Source: Mycobacterium innocens (GTDB lineage Bacteria > Actinomycetota > Actinomycetes > Mycobacteriales > Mycobacteriaceae). From it: DNA of 36,850 nucleotides. The translations under genes were made by a program, and so were the position numbers. The stretch covers positions 1 to 36,850 of the forward strand of contig NZ_UPHQ01000087.1 of NCBI RefSeq assembly GCF_900566055.1. Direction: 5' to 3'. This document shows, one piece after another, positions 1 to 7,759 of the stretch. Under the pieces are notes generated by a model, which saw only the letters and a list, made by a program, of their open reading frames with translations, ran no database searches and had not been told where the DNA came from. Each line of letters opens with the position of its first letter. The first letter of the stretch is position 1.

Positions 1-76
1 AGTCGTAGTCGTCGGCATGCTCACGGACCAATCGGACCGCCTTGGCCTTGGTGTTCTCGTCGTACTTGCTTGGCAT
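1..76 (-). CDS. IS3-type transposase OrfA, N-terminus only (runs off left edge)
   Basis: The minus strand reads from an ATG at 76 to the window edge, giving 25 codons that begin [20 protein letters not shown]. This Lys/Arg-rich start with [11 protein letters not shown] is the usual beginning of the helix-turn-helix OrfA protein of IS3-family elements, which binds the element ends. Only the N-terminus is in the window, so the element cannot be named. Its 5' end points into the broken monooxygenase gene next door, so the element end should lie between about 77 and 130. I did not find a convincing terminal inverted repeat because only one end is present. Confidence 0.75.
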   Translation of the reverse strand, partial: MPSKYDENTKAKAVRLVREHADDYD

Positions 77-125
77 CGTGCCATCCTTCCCAAGAAAGGA
101 AGTGCGCACGAAACCCGGGACGATT
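1..125. mobile_element. End of an IS3-like insertion sequence, right boundary approximate
   Basis: Contains the start of the transposase OrfA (minus strand) and a short leader. Homology to the monooxygenase begins at about 125-135 (residues [13 protein letters not shown]), so the insertion junction lies somewhere in 77-130. The exact inverted repeat and target duplication cannot be fixed with one end missing. Confidence 0.5.
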
Positions 126-1679
126 CACTTCGCCGAGTTCAACCGCGGTAAGATTCGCGGTATCGTGCGTGACCCCCAGACGGCCGAGGCGCTGTGTCCC
201 ACGACCTATCCCGTCGGCGCGAAACGGCTGTGCCTGGACACCAACTACTACGCCACGTTCAACCTGCCCCATGTGCGTTTGGTGAATCTGCAAGACCGGC
301 CGTTGGTAAGCGTCATCAACACCGGAATCGGTACGGCCGGTGAATCTTTTGAGTTCGACGCGATCGTGTTCGCCACCGGCTTCGACGCAATTACGGGCGC
401 GGTGGCGGCGGTCGACATCGTCGGCCGGGACGGACTCGCGCTGAAGGACAAATGGCGGCACGGTCCGTCCACTTACCTCGGCCTGACGACCGAGAGGTTC
501 CCCAACCTCTTTCTCATCGCGGGCCCACACAGCCCCTCGGTGCTCTCGAACATGGCCGTGTCGATCGAGCAACACGTCGATTTCGTCGCCGACGCTTTGA
601 CCTATCTGCGCGCCCACGGCTTCGACCAGATCGAACCCACCAAGCTCGCCGAGGTCGGCTGGATGCGGTACGTCGACGATGCGGCATCGATAACCCTTAT
701 TCGCCGCCTGCAACCCGACGTGCAGATGGTCCTCGAGCAGATGGCGCTGCTGGACCTGCCACCGATGGAGTCATTGCCACCCGAACAGGCGCGCGCCTTG
801 ATGAACGAAATCAACTTGGCACGTCCACCGGGTCCAGACGTCGGCGAAATCGTGGACGGGTCGCTGCCCGGTGCTGCCGGCGATTTGGCCTACCGATCGG
901 CCGGCGAGTCCGGGGCCAAACCCCCGACAGCCCCGGTAGTCGTCTACTTCCACGGCGGCGGTTGGGCTCTCGGCGACCAGACTTCCGATGATCCGGTATG
1001 CCGAGATCTCTGCGTGCGCAGCGACACCCTCATCGTGTCGGTGAACTACCGGCACGTGCCCGAGCACCGCTTCCCCGCCGCGCTGGACGACGGCTGGGCG
1101 GCCGTGCGATGGGCTGCCGAGCATGCCGAAGAGCTCGGCGGCATCCCGGGACGACTGGCGGTGTGCGGGTGGAGCGCCGGTGCCGGCATCGCGGCCGTGG
1201 TCTGCCAATTAGCCAGGGACACGGGCTGGCCGACGATTGTCGGCCAGGCGTTGATCACGCCCGTCGTCGACACCGATCAGGCCCGAGGCTCAGGCTCCTA
1301 CTCCGACAACGCCGACGGCTACGGGCTTACGGCCCCGTTGATGCGATAGTTCTTCGACCACTATGCCGATCCGGGCGTACGGGATGACCCCAGGATCGCC
1401 CCGCTGCGTGCGCCGGATCTGTCGGGCCTGCCCCCTGCGATCGTCGTCTCAGCAGAGTTCGACCCGCTACGCGATGGAGGCGACGCGTACGCCGAAGCGC
1501 TTGCGGCAGCAGGGGTTCCCACCCGGCATGTGCGGACTCGAGGACACACGCACCTGTCGTTGTCCATGGTGGACGTGGTCGTCTCCGGAGCCCCGATTCG
1601 TGCCCAGATCGCCGACGCGTTACAGAGGTTCTTCGCGACCGACGCCGCGACGACGGCGCCGGCTCAGGCGGCGGGCTGA
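111..1679 (+). pseudogene. Baeyer-Villiger-type monooxygenase/esterase fusion, 5'-truncated and interrupted by an amber codon
   Basis: One frame runs from the IS junction to TGA 1677-1679, broken by TAG at 1347-1349. The first part matches the C-terminal half of flavin Baeyer-Villiger monooxygenases ([38 protein letters not shown]). The second part is a hormone-sensitive-lipase-type alpha/beta hydrolase with the oxyanion motif [11 protein letters not shown] and nucleophile GWSAGAG. Translation past the stop continues in frame with the rest of the hydrolase, including the acid ([12 protein letters not shown]) and the histidine (RGHTHLS). The stop sits in LMR-stop-FFDHY, where relatives usually have Trp, so a TGG to TAG change is likely. 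The FAD/NADPH-binding N-terminus is lost at the IS junction. With no start, half a monooxygenase and no complete triad, the gene is almost certainly dead. Confidence 0.8.
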
Positions 1680-2780
1680 CTAGCTGGCGCCCGCCGCGAT
1701 CACCTGGTCCACCTCGCGGGCTCGGTCGGCCATCTCGGCGTGTGCCTTGTCCAGCGCCTCCGCCTGATCCTCATCGGCCTTCATCAGCGCTTCGATGTTG
1801 AAGCCGGCCATGTCGAGGACGCCCATGTCCCGGAAGGCCTGCTGCACCTTGTCGCCCCACAGCCCAATGTCCTTGACTATCGGCACGATTCGGCTGAACA
1901 GGTGCGAGCGGAACTGAATCATCAGCGGTGACGTGTCAACCCACTCGGCGCACGTCTGGACGTCCATGCCGAGGGTCTCGAAAACCTCCTCGCCGCGGAA
2001 CCGGTCACGCATCAGGTAGCAGGCGTCCACGACGAACTCTTCGCGCTCGCCCCGCTCGGCCTCGGTCAGCGCGGAGTAGTAGTCCTTCAGCGAGATCCTT
2101 CCGAAGGCGACATGCCGGGCCTCGTCCTGCATGACGTAGGCCAGCAACTGCTTGGCCAGCGAGTCCGGCGCCGCCATGTCACGCAGCACCCCGAACGCGG
2201 CGAGCGCGAGCCCTTCGATCAAGACCTGCATCCCGAGGTAGGGCATGTCCCAGCGGGAGTCGCGCAGGGTGTCCTCCAGCAGCGCGGTCAGGTGCTTGTT
2301 GATCGGGTAGACCAGGTCGACCTTCTCCTGCAGGAACCGCGAGAACGCCTCGACGTGCCGGGCCTCGTCCATGGTCTGGGTGGCCGCATAGAACTTTGCG
2401 TCCAGGTCTGGGACGACCTCGACGATCTTGGCCGCGCAGACCATCGCGCCCTGCTCGCCGTGCAAGAACTGCGAGAACTGCCAGGCCTGGAAGTGCTGGC
2501 GCATCTCGGCGCGCCGTGCCTCATCTGCCGCGTCCCACATCGGGCTGCCGAACAGCGGATGAAACTCGTCGGGCAATCCGACAGGGTTGCGCGGGTCGAC
2601 GTCTTGCGCCCAGTCGATGCGCGACTGGGCATCCCATTGCTTGTCCTTTCCCTTTTGATACAGGGAAAGGAGCCGGGCGCGCCCCTCGTCGTACTCCCAG
2701 CTGAAGCGTGCGTCGCCGACGCTGGGGACCTCCCATGAGTACGGCTCGGGCACGTCCGTGTACTTGTCTCTCGTGCTCAT
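1680..2780 (-). CDS. Ferritin-like R2-type diiron protein
   Basis: 366 residues from ATG 2780, chosen because GGAAAGG precedes it at normal spacing; the frame stays open upstream but without a better start. The pattern of potential iron ligands is that of ribonucleotide-reductase R2/ferritin-like diiron proteins: E109 (HGEQGA), E139 and H142 (DEARH), E189 (LIEGLA), E220 and H223 (QDEARHVAF). Such proteins activate dioxygen for oxidation or hydroxylation; the substrate here is unknown. No signal peptide, so cytosolic. Its stop adjoins the stop of the convergent pseudogene. It follows the Rv2629 homologue by 118 bp, and a 13-bp perfect palindrome at 2806-2818 lies in that gap, suggesting its own repressor. 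Family certain, reaction unknown. Confidence 0.85.
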   Translation of the reverse strand: MSTRDKYTDVPEPYSWEVPSVGDARFSWEYDEGRARLLSLYQKGKDKQWDAQSRIDWAQDVDPRNPVGLPDEFHPLFGSPMWDAADEARRAEMRQHFQAWQFSQFLHGEQGAMVCAAKIVEVVPDLDAKFYAATQTMDEARHVEAFSRFLQEKVDLVYPINKHLTALLEDTLRDSRWDMPYLGMQVLIEGLALAAFGVLRDMAAPDSLAKQLLAYVMQDEARHVAFGRISLKDYYSALTEAERGEREEFVVDACYLMRDRFRGEEVFETLGMDVQTCAEWVDTSPLMIQFRSHLFSRIVPIVKDIGLWGDKVQQAFRDMGVLDMAGFNIEALMKADEDQAEALDKAHAEMADRAREVDQVIAAGAS

Positions 2781-2805
2781 GAGTTGCCGCCTTTCCGGCC
2801 CCGCG

Positions 2806-2818
2806 TGACCAGTGGTCA
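2806..2818. promoter_or_regulatory. Perfect 13-bp palindrome upstream of the diiron protein gene
   Basis: TGACCAGTGGTCA is a perfect inverted repeat (5-bp arms, 3-bp centre) 26 bp before the ATG at 2780. A TATGACGAGTATCAC stretch follows it. The shape suits a TetR- or GntR-type operator. No regulator gene for it is in the window. Confidence 0.45.
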
Positions 2819-2898
2819 TATGACGAGTATCACATTGCACCTGCGTTCGGCAGCACGTCAAGCCTGCCGAGCGGTTTAACTGAACGCGGCCTGCGCCC

Positions 2899-4023
2899 CT
2901 ACGAACTCTGCCCGGCCAGCCTGTCGGTCGCGGCATATCGGAGCAGCGCGCCCACACCGTCGGCGGGAGTCAGCCGGTCGTCGGTGCGTACCAGCGACGC
3001 GTCAACCGCGATCGCGGCAAACGGCAATGCTTCGTCTGCCCGAACCACCCGTGCCACCGGCTCACCCAGCTCGGACAACGCGTCGGCATCGGGAGCGACC
3101 GTCGTCCGCGCTGCGCCGGTGACCACCGTGGTGTCGCCCAGTTCGCCGATGATCAGGGTGTCGACGTCGCCGTCACGCAGCGCCGCGCACACCGCGGCCA
3201 CCCCTTCGGCGGCCAGCCCCGCGGCACGTCCCAGCTGCGCCTGGAAACGTTCCGCGACGTCGGTCAGCTCGGCGGATCGCCGGCGGGTGAACTCCGCTGC
3301 CGTCAAGTCGCGGATCTCGTCCTCGCTGATGCCGCTGGTGCGGGCGCCGGCATGCAATTGGGACACCCGCCGCGCCACCCGTTGCGGCAATGCCGAAACC
3401 AGGTCGGAGCGCGAACGGACCTCGCCGCAGACGAACACCACCTCGGGGTCGGCGTCGTCGACGAGCCGGGTGAGGTGGTCGGCGACGGCGCGGCAGTTCA
3501 TCCGGATGGCTTCCTCGGTCGTATGCTGCAGATCGCCGTAGCCGTTCCAGCCCGCGGTGACCGGTTTGTGGACCGGGTAGCCGCCGCCGTCGATGCTGGT
3601 GGAACTGAAGGTGTCGCCGCGGTAGAGCCGGACGTCGGCCCCGGTGTGGTCCACGGCGGCGAACACGTATGTGGGCCGCAGCATTTCGCGGTCGATCAAC
3701 GGCACCAGATAGGGGTAATCGGACAGGCGGACCACCGTCGTCGGGGGCGGGCTGAGGAGTTGCTCGTTGATCAGCACCTGGTCGCTGGTGGCGACGACCG
3801 CGCGGCCGCGACGGCCCACGGCCGGTCGATGGTGCAGCACCGCGTCTTCGAGCTTGCCGACGAGTTCCGCGGCTGCCCCCAGCTCCTCGAGATGCCGACG
3901 GATATCCCGCCATTTCGCCTCGAGTTGCCCGGCGGCATCGGCGGTGTCGTGGGAGTCGTCGAAATACACCGAGGCGACTGGACCTTCGGCGGTTACCAGC
4001 CATCGGAGGCGTTCTGATCGCAT
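2899..4023 (-). CDS. Rv2629 homologue, baeRF/eRF1-like dormancy protein
   Basis: 374 residues, the same length as M. tuberculosis Rv2629 and clearly similar throughout (MRSERLRWLV, YFDDSHDTAD, VRLSDYPYLVPLIDREM, PVHKPVTAGWNGYGD, QHTTEEAIRMNCRAVADHL, GVGALLRYAATDRL). It belongs to the bacterial/archaeal eRF1-like (baeRF) families, thought to act at ribosomes, but no GGQ peptide-release motif is visible, so classical release activity is not supported. Start: ATG 4023 is preceded by GGAGAAGG; a GTG two codons upstream is also in frame but would overlap that site. It begins 57 bp after the fadD stop, so it is probably the second gene of a fadD-Rv2629 unit. In M. tuberculosis the gene is in the DosR regulon next to Rv2628; here fadD separates the two. 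Confidence 0.92.
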   Translation of the reverse strand: MRSERLRWLVTAEGPVASVYFDDSHDTADAAGQLEAKWRDIRRHLEELGAAAELVGKLEDAVLHHRPAVGRRGRAVVATSDQVLINEQLLSPPPTTVVRLSDYPYLVPLIDREMLRPTYVFAAVDHTGADVRLYRGDTFSSTSIDGGGYPVHKPVTAGWNGYGDLQHTTEEAIRMNCRAVADHLTRLVDDADPEVVFVCGEVRSRSDLVSALPQRVARRVSQLHAGARTSGISEDEIRDLTAAEFTRRRSAELTDVAERFQAQLGRAAGLAAEGVAAVCAALRDGDVDTLIIGELGDTTVVTGAARTTVAPDADALSELGEPVARVVRADEALPFAAIAVDASLVRTDDRLTPADGVGALLRYAATDRLAGQSS

Positions 4024-4080
4024 GCCCACCTTCTCCGCTATGTCGTCGTGATACTTACCCGCAGGTTGCCTGTGCGGCGA

Positions 4081-5922
4081 TCAGTCTTGGTACAGAGCCG
4101 CTATCTGGTCGGCGGACTTGCCGACGACCACCTTGCGGCGCAGCTTCATGCTCGGCGTCAGGTCACCGGATTCGATGGAGAGCTCGCGGTCGAGGATGGT
4201 GAATTTCTTGATCTGCTCCCAGCGGTTCAGTTCCGCGTTGAGCATGTCGATGTATCCCGCGATCAGGGTGCGCGTCCGGTCGTCACCGGCGATTTCGGCG
4301 AATGATCGGCCGGCCAAACCGTGTTTGGCCGCCCAATCGGTGATCGCCTCACGGTCCAGGCTGACCAGTGCCACGCAGTAGGGCTTGGCCTCGCCGATGA
4401 CGATGAGTTCGCCGACATACGGGCACAGGCCCTTGAACCGCACTTCGATTGCCGAAGGCGCCACGTATTTGCCCTGGGAGGTCTTGAACATGTCCTTCTT
4501 GCGGTCGGTGATCCGCAAGTAGCCGTCGGCGTCGACCTCACCGATGTCGCCGGTGTGGAACCACCCGTCCGGGTCGAGTGCCTCGGTGGTCGCCTCGGGC
4601 AGATCGTGGTAGGAGGTCATCAAACCCGGTCCCCTGAGCAAGATTTCGCCGTCGCCGGCGATCTTGACCTCGGTAGCCGGGAACGGCCAGCCCACCGTGC
4701 CGAACCGATACGCGTGCGGGCGGTTGATGAACGACGCGGCAGCGGTCTCGGTCAGCCCGTACCCCTCGAGGACGGTGATGCCGATCGCATCGAACCACTG
4801 CGCGACGTTGCGGTCCAGGGCGGCGGCCGCGGACACGAAAAACCGGATCCGGCCGCCGAAACGCTCGCGGATGGTCGAGAACACCAGCCGGTCGGCCAGC
4901 TTGTATGCCAGTGCGGAGGCCGGCGAGGGTTTCCGCCCTGCTTGCCGGGCCGCCGACACCTTCAACCCCACCCTCATCGACCATCCGAAAACCGTTCTCT
5001 TGAAACGGCTTTGCTCGGCGACCAGTTGCTCGATGCGAGCATGGGCTTTTTCGAAGATCCGGGGTGCGGCACCCATGACGGTCGGATGCAGCGCCGCGAG
5101 ATTCTCGACGATCTTCTCGACACGCCCGTCGATGGCGGTGGTGAACCCGATCGACAGCGGTAGCGCCAGCATCACCTTGCCGAAGGCGTGGGCCAGCGGC
5201 AGCCACAGGAAGTTCAGGTCGTCGGGTCCGAGCACGTTGAGGGCGTCGATGGCCGCGGCGGTGTACGTCCAGGCCCCGTGGGTCAGCCGCACCCCCTTGG
5301 GCCGCCCGGTGGTGCCCGAGGTGTAGATCAGGCTGGCAAGCTGGTCGGGACCGACGGCCGCCGCCCGCTCCTCGACGGCGTTGGGGGAGTCGGCCAGCAG
5401 TTGCTTACCCAGCTGCTCCAGGTCGGCGAGGGTGATCACCCAGTCGCCGTCACCTTTGCCGTCGATGATCACGACCTTGCTCACCGCAGGCAGTTCGGCG
5501 CGGTGCGCGAGCAACTTGTCGACCTGCTTCTGGTCCTCGGCGACCACGATCCGGCTGCCGGAGTTGGCGACGATGTAGGCGACGTCGGGGGCGATGGTCG
5601 TCGGGTAGACGGTGGTGGTTGCGGCGCCGGCACACATCACCGCGAAGTCGGTGAGCACCCACTCGTATCGCGTCGAGCTGGCAAGCGCCACCCGGTCCTC
5701 GGCGGCAATCCCGAGCGAGATCAGCCCCGCGGCGAGGTGGTGTACGCGCTCACCGACCTGCTCCCAGGTGACACTCTCCCAGCCGTGATCGTGTGGATAG
5801 CGGAAGGCCTCCGCGTGGGGGGTGGCGGCCACCCGGTCGAGGAACATCCTCGCCACCGACGGCGGCCGGCTGTCGATCTTGGAGAAATCGGGCTTCTCCA
5901 GCGAGGCGAGTGCGGCATTCAT
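4081..5922 (-). CDS. Long-chain fatty-acyl-CoA synthetase (FadD/FAA1 type)
   Basis: 613 residues. ANL-superfamily enzyme that adenylates a fatty acid and transfers it to CoA. The P-loop is IYTSGTTGRPKG (about 199-210), followed by LEGYGLTETAA, the DGWFHTGDIGEVD aspartate motif, and the hinge ITDRKKDMFKTSQGKYVAP, which is typical of long-chain synthetases with a complete C-terminal domain. That separates it from acyl-AMP ligases. FadD15-like enzymes are the nearest type I can suggest, but I do not assign a number. It lies between the Rv2628 and Rv2629 homologues, on the same strand, with a DosR-like box 122 bp upstream, so it may supply acyl-CoA for triacylglycerol made by the WS/DGAT enzymes in this island. 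Confidence 0.9.
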   Translation of the reverse strand: MNAALASLEKPDFSKIDSRPPSVARMFLDRVAATPHAEAFRYPHDHGWESVTWEQVGERVHHLAAGLISLGIAAEDRVALASSTRYEWVLTDFAVMCAGAATTTVYPTTIAPDVAYIVANSGSRIVVAEDQKQVDKLLAHRAELPAVSKVVIIDGKGDGDWVITLADLEQLGKQLLADSPNAVEERAAAVGPDQLASLIYTSGTTGRPKGVRLTHGAWTYTAAAIDALNVLGPDDLNFLWLPLAHAFGKVMLALPLSIGFTTAIDGRVEKIVENLAALHPTVMGAAPRIFEKAHARIEQLVAEQSRFKRTVFGWSMRVGLKVSAARQAGRKPSPASALAYKLADRLVFSTIRERFGGRIRFFVSAAAALDRNVAQWFDAIGITVLEGYGLTETAAASFINRPHAYRFGTVGWPFPATEVKIAGDGEILLRGPGLMTSYHDLPEATTEALDPDGWFHTGDIGEVDADGYLRITDRKKDMFKTSQGKYVAPSAIEVRFKGLCPYVGELIVIGEAKPYCVALVSLDREAITDWAAKHGLAGRSFAEIAGDDRTRTLIAGYIDMLNAELNRWEQIKKFTILDRELSIESGDLTPSMKLRRKVVVGKSADQIAALYQD

Positions 5923-6043
5923 GACTCAAATCCCTTCTCGCCCAAAGGAATCAACATTGATTGGCTAGCGAAGTGGTGCATGACGATCTTTTCTGTTGTG
6001 CCTTGACACATCCGATGCTTGTGCGGTTGCCGGGACAGGTATA

Positions 6044-6057
6044 GGGACCAAAGTCAT
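6044..6057. promoter_or_regulatory. DosR-like box upstream of fadD
   Basis: GGGACCAAAGTCAT matches the DosR consensus (GGGAC, central A/T-rich bases, AGTCCC) except for the last bases. It lies between the Rv2628 homologue stop and the fadD start, where it would drive the minus-strand fadD-Rv2629 unit. A second GGGAC half-site sits at about 6032-6036. Confidence 0.55.
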
Positions 6058-6100
6058 CCAGCCGGCGGCAATCGTCCCTTCAGGTGTCAGCGGGCCGGGT

Positions 6101-6349
6101 TCAGGCCGCGATAATCACCTGAATGGACAGGCATTCGCCGATGGCATAGGCCGTCGGCCAGTCACCGGTACGCACCGCGCACGCCAGGTCGTCGACCAAC
6201 GGGCTTTGGACGCCCAATTCCGACAGCCAGCCCGCTACCGTGGCCGTGATCTCGTTCGCGGTTACTCGGGCAGTACGTCCGTCGTGCAGGCGGTCGGTCA
6301 CCTGGTAGATCGTCATGACCTTGTGATGCCGCCAGATCGGTGCGTTCAT
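6101..6349 (-). CDS. Rv2628 homologue, small dormancy-regulon protein
   Basis: 82 residues of unknown function. Strong similarity to the C-terminal two thirds of M. tuberculosis Rv2628 (TIYQVTDRLHDGRTARV, TATVAGWLSELGVQSPLVDDLA, GDWPTAYAIGE). The M. tuberculosis annotation has an N-terminal extension; here ATG 6349, with GGGAG about 10 bases upstream, gives a compact protein and may mark the true start of the family. No catalytic motif or membrane segment. The upstream region shared with the plus-strand acetyltransferase gene holds DosR-like sequences at 6468-6503. Confidence 0.88.
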   Translation of the reverse strand: MNAPIWRHHKVMTIYQVTDRLHDGRTARVTANEITATVAGWLSELGVQSPLVDDLACAVRTGDWPTAYAIGECLSIQVIIAA

Positions 6350-6467
6350 CGTGGTCTCCCGGTTCTCCGGAGTTGGTCAGCTCGTAAGTATCGATCTGAC
6401 CACCGGCGCCTCCCCGGCCCTAGAGGCCAAGAGCACCGTTGCCGGTGTGCTTTGGTCGGTGTCCGGA

Positions 6468-6503
6468 CCCGCCGAAGTCCCCCGCGGAAGGGTCTTTCGG
6501 CCC
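6468..6503. promoter_or_regulatory. DosR-like sequences in the divergent Rv2628/acetyltransferase promoter region
   Basis: Two adjacent sites. GAAGTCCC at 6474-6481 is half of a box, with a GGACC half-site at 6466-6470. GGGTCTTTCGGCCC at 6490-6503 differs from a GGGACTTTCGGCCC-type box at one position. They lie 117-155 bp from the Rv2628 start and about 165-200 bp from the proposed acetyltransferase start, so they could serve either strand. Confidence 0.5.
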
Positions 6504-6537
6504 AGGCCACCGCTGGACCGGGCGAGTAGCGTACTTC

Positions 6538-6582
6538 GATGTTGGGGATGTTGGGGATGTTGGGGATGTTGGAGATGTCGGG
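6538..6582. repeat. 9-bp tandem repeat GATGTTGGG, five units
   Basis: Three exact copies (6538-6564) are followed by two copies with one change each (GATGTTGGA, GATGTCGGG). The array lies in the leader of the acetyltransferase gene and would read Gly-Asp-Val repeats if translated in that gene's frame. Because the unit is 9 bp, copy changes keep the frame. Confidence 0.9.
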
Positions 6583-6666
6583 CAACCCGAGGAAAATGAG
6601 CGAGATGACTGCTGTAGCAACCGATCACCGCGTAGCGGCGCCGGACTCGTTCGTGGGCGGGCCGGG

Positions 6667-7653
6667 GTGAACCCAGTCCGGCCGCAGGATCTGGCAGCGG
6701 TGGCGGTGTTCGCCGACATCGCGACGGAGCAGCTCACAGGGTTGGCTGACCACCTGAAGCCGCTGCATTCGCTGGCGGGCGAGGTTTTGATGCGCCAGGG
6801 TGACCGGGCGGAGTCGTTTGCCATCATCACCGACGGCCGGGTCGAGGTCAGGCACGTCGACCGGGACGGCCAGATTTCGGTGACGGAGCTGTCGGCGGGG
6901 CTGATCGTCGGCGAAATCGCGTTGTTGCGGCACACGACGAGGACGGCGACGGTGATCGCCAAAGACGACGTGAACGGCTATCTGGGATACAACGACGCCT
7001 TCGAGGCCATGCTGGCCATCCCGGCGGTCGCCGAGCGAATGGTCCGCACCGCGCGACAACGGCTGGCGGCCTACGTCGCTCCGATCCCGGTATCCGTCGA
7101 AGACCATCCTGATCTGCTGTTGCGCCCGGTCCTGCCCGGCGATGCCGAACGGTTCCAGAGCAGCGGGACGTTCTCCCGGGAAACCCTGTATCGGCGCTTC
7201 ATGTCGTCATACCAGCTCAACGATGCGCGGTTGGCCTACCTGTTCGAGGTCGACTATGTCGATCATTTCGTCTGGGTCATGACCAATGGCGCCGACGGGC
7301 CGGTCGTCGCGGTCGGCCGGTTCGTTCGGGACAAGGACGACCCCGGCCTGGCCGAGGTCGCGCTTACCGTCGGCGACGCGTATCAGCGTCGGGGGATCGG
7401 GACGATGCTACTGACCGCCCTGGCGATCGCGGCACGCACCGATGGCATCGACCGCTTCTGTGCCCAGGTGCTAGCCGGCAACGAAGCTGTTCACGCGTTG
7501 GCGCGCAAGCTGCATCCCTGTTGGGAGCGGGAGGATCCCGGTGTGGTCACCACGACGGTGCAGATCCCAGCCCTCCGGGACCTGCCCCTCGATGAGGTCC
7601 TGCGCAAGCAGATCCTGAATGTGGCCTACCAGGTGATCCACGCATTCGACTGA
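6667..7653 (+). CDS. cAMP-binding GNAT protein lysine acetyltransferase, MtPat/Rv0998 paralogue
   Basis: About 328 residues from the proposed GTG 6667, close to the 333 of M. tuberculosis Rv0998 (MtPat), an acetyltransferase gated by cAMP that modifies acetyl-CoA synthetase and other enzymes. The N-terminal cyclic-nucleotide domain keeps the phosphate-binding cassette GEIALLRHTTRTATV. The GNAT domain follows with LYRRFMSS, VDYVDHFVWV, AEVALTVGDAYQRRGIG; the Glu in AEVAL lines up with the MtPat catalytic Glu. Start is uncertain: the frame is open to 6439 through the Gly-Asp-Val repeats, but Rv0998 homology begins near PQDLAAVAVF. A separate 24-codon reading frame from ATG 6597 ends in a TGA overlapping this GTG (GTGA), which could couple translation. 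It differs enough from Rv0998 to be a paralogue rather than the orthologue. Confidence 0.85.
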   Translation: MNPVRPQDLAAVAVFADIATEQLTGLADHLKPLHSLAGEVLMRQGDRAESFAIITDGRVEVRHVDRDGQISVTELSAGLIVGEIALLRHTTRTATVIAKDDVNGYLGYNDAFEAMLAIPAVAERMVRTARQRLAAYVAPIPVSVEDHPDLLLRPVLPGDAERFQSSGTFSRETLYRRFMSSYQLNDARLAYLFEVDYVDHFVWVMTNGADGPVVAVGRFVRDKDDPGLAEVALTVGDAYQRRGIGTMLLTALAIAARTDGIDRFCAQVLAGNEAVHALARKLHPCWEREDPGVVTTTVQIPALRDLPLDEVLRKQILNVAYQVIHAFD

Positions 7654-7679
7654 GGCGAGTACAACGCCTCTGCCATCTG

Positions 7680-7693
7680 GGGCCTTTGCGCCC
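7680..7693. promoter_or_regulatory. DosR-like box upstream of the flavodoxin gene
   Basis: GGGCCTTTGCGCCC, followed by TA as at many DosR sites, lies 67 bp before the ATG at 7760 and just after the acetyltransferase stop. Two of the twelve informative positions differ from consensus. Confidence 0.5.
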
Positions 7694-7759
7694 TACCCGA
7701 CGGCGCGGTGGCTGCGCAGTATGGAGCTGTCCGGCTTCGGTATCGGAAGGAGTTGGCCG

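Noticed and set aside
6538..6582. Short direct repeats as a possible CRISPR
   Set aside because: Units are 9 bp and contiguous with no spacers.
6439..6666. Upstream extension of the acetyltransferase including Gly-Asp-Val repeats as protein
   Set aside because: No homology to Rv0998 before about residue PQDLAAV; contains DosR-like sites and a simple repeat, so more likely leader. Not excluded.
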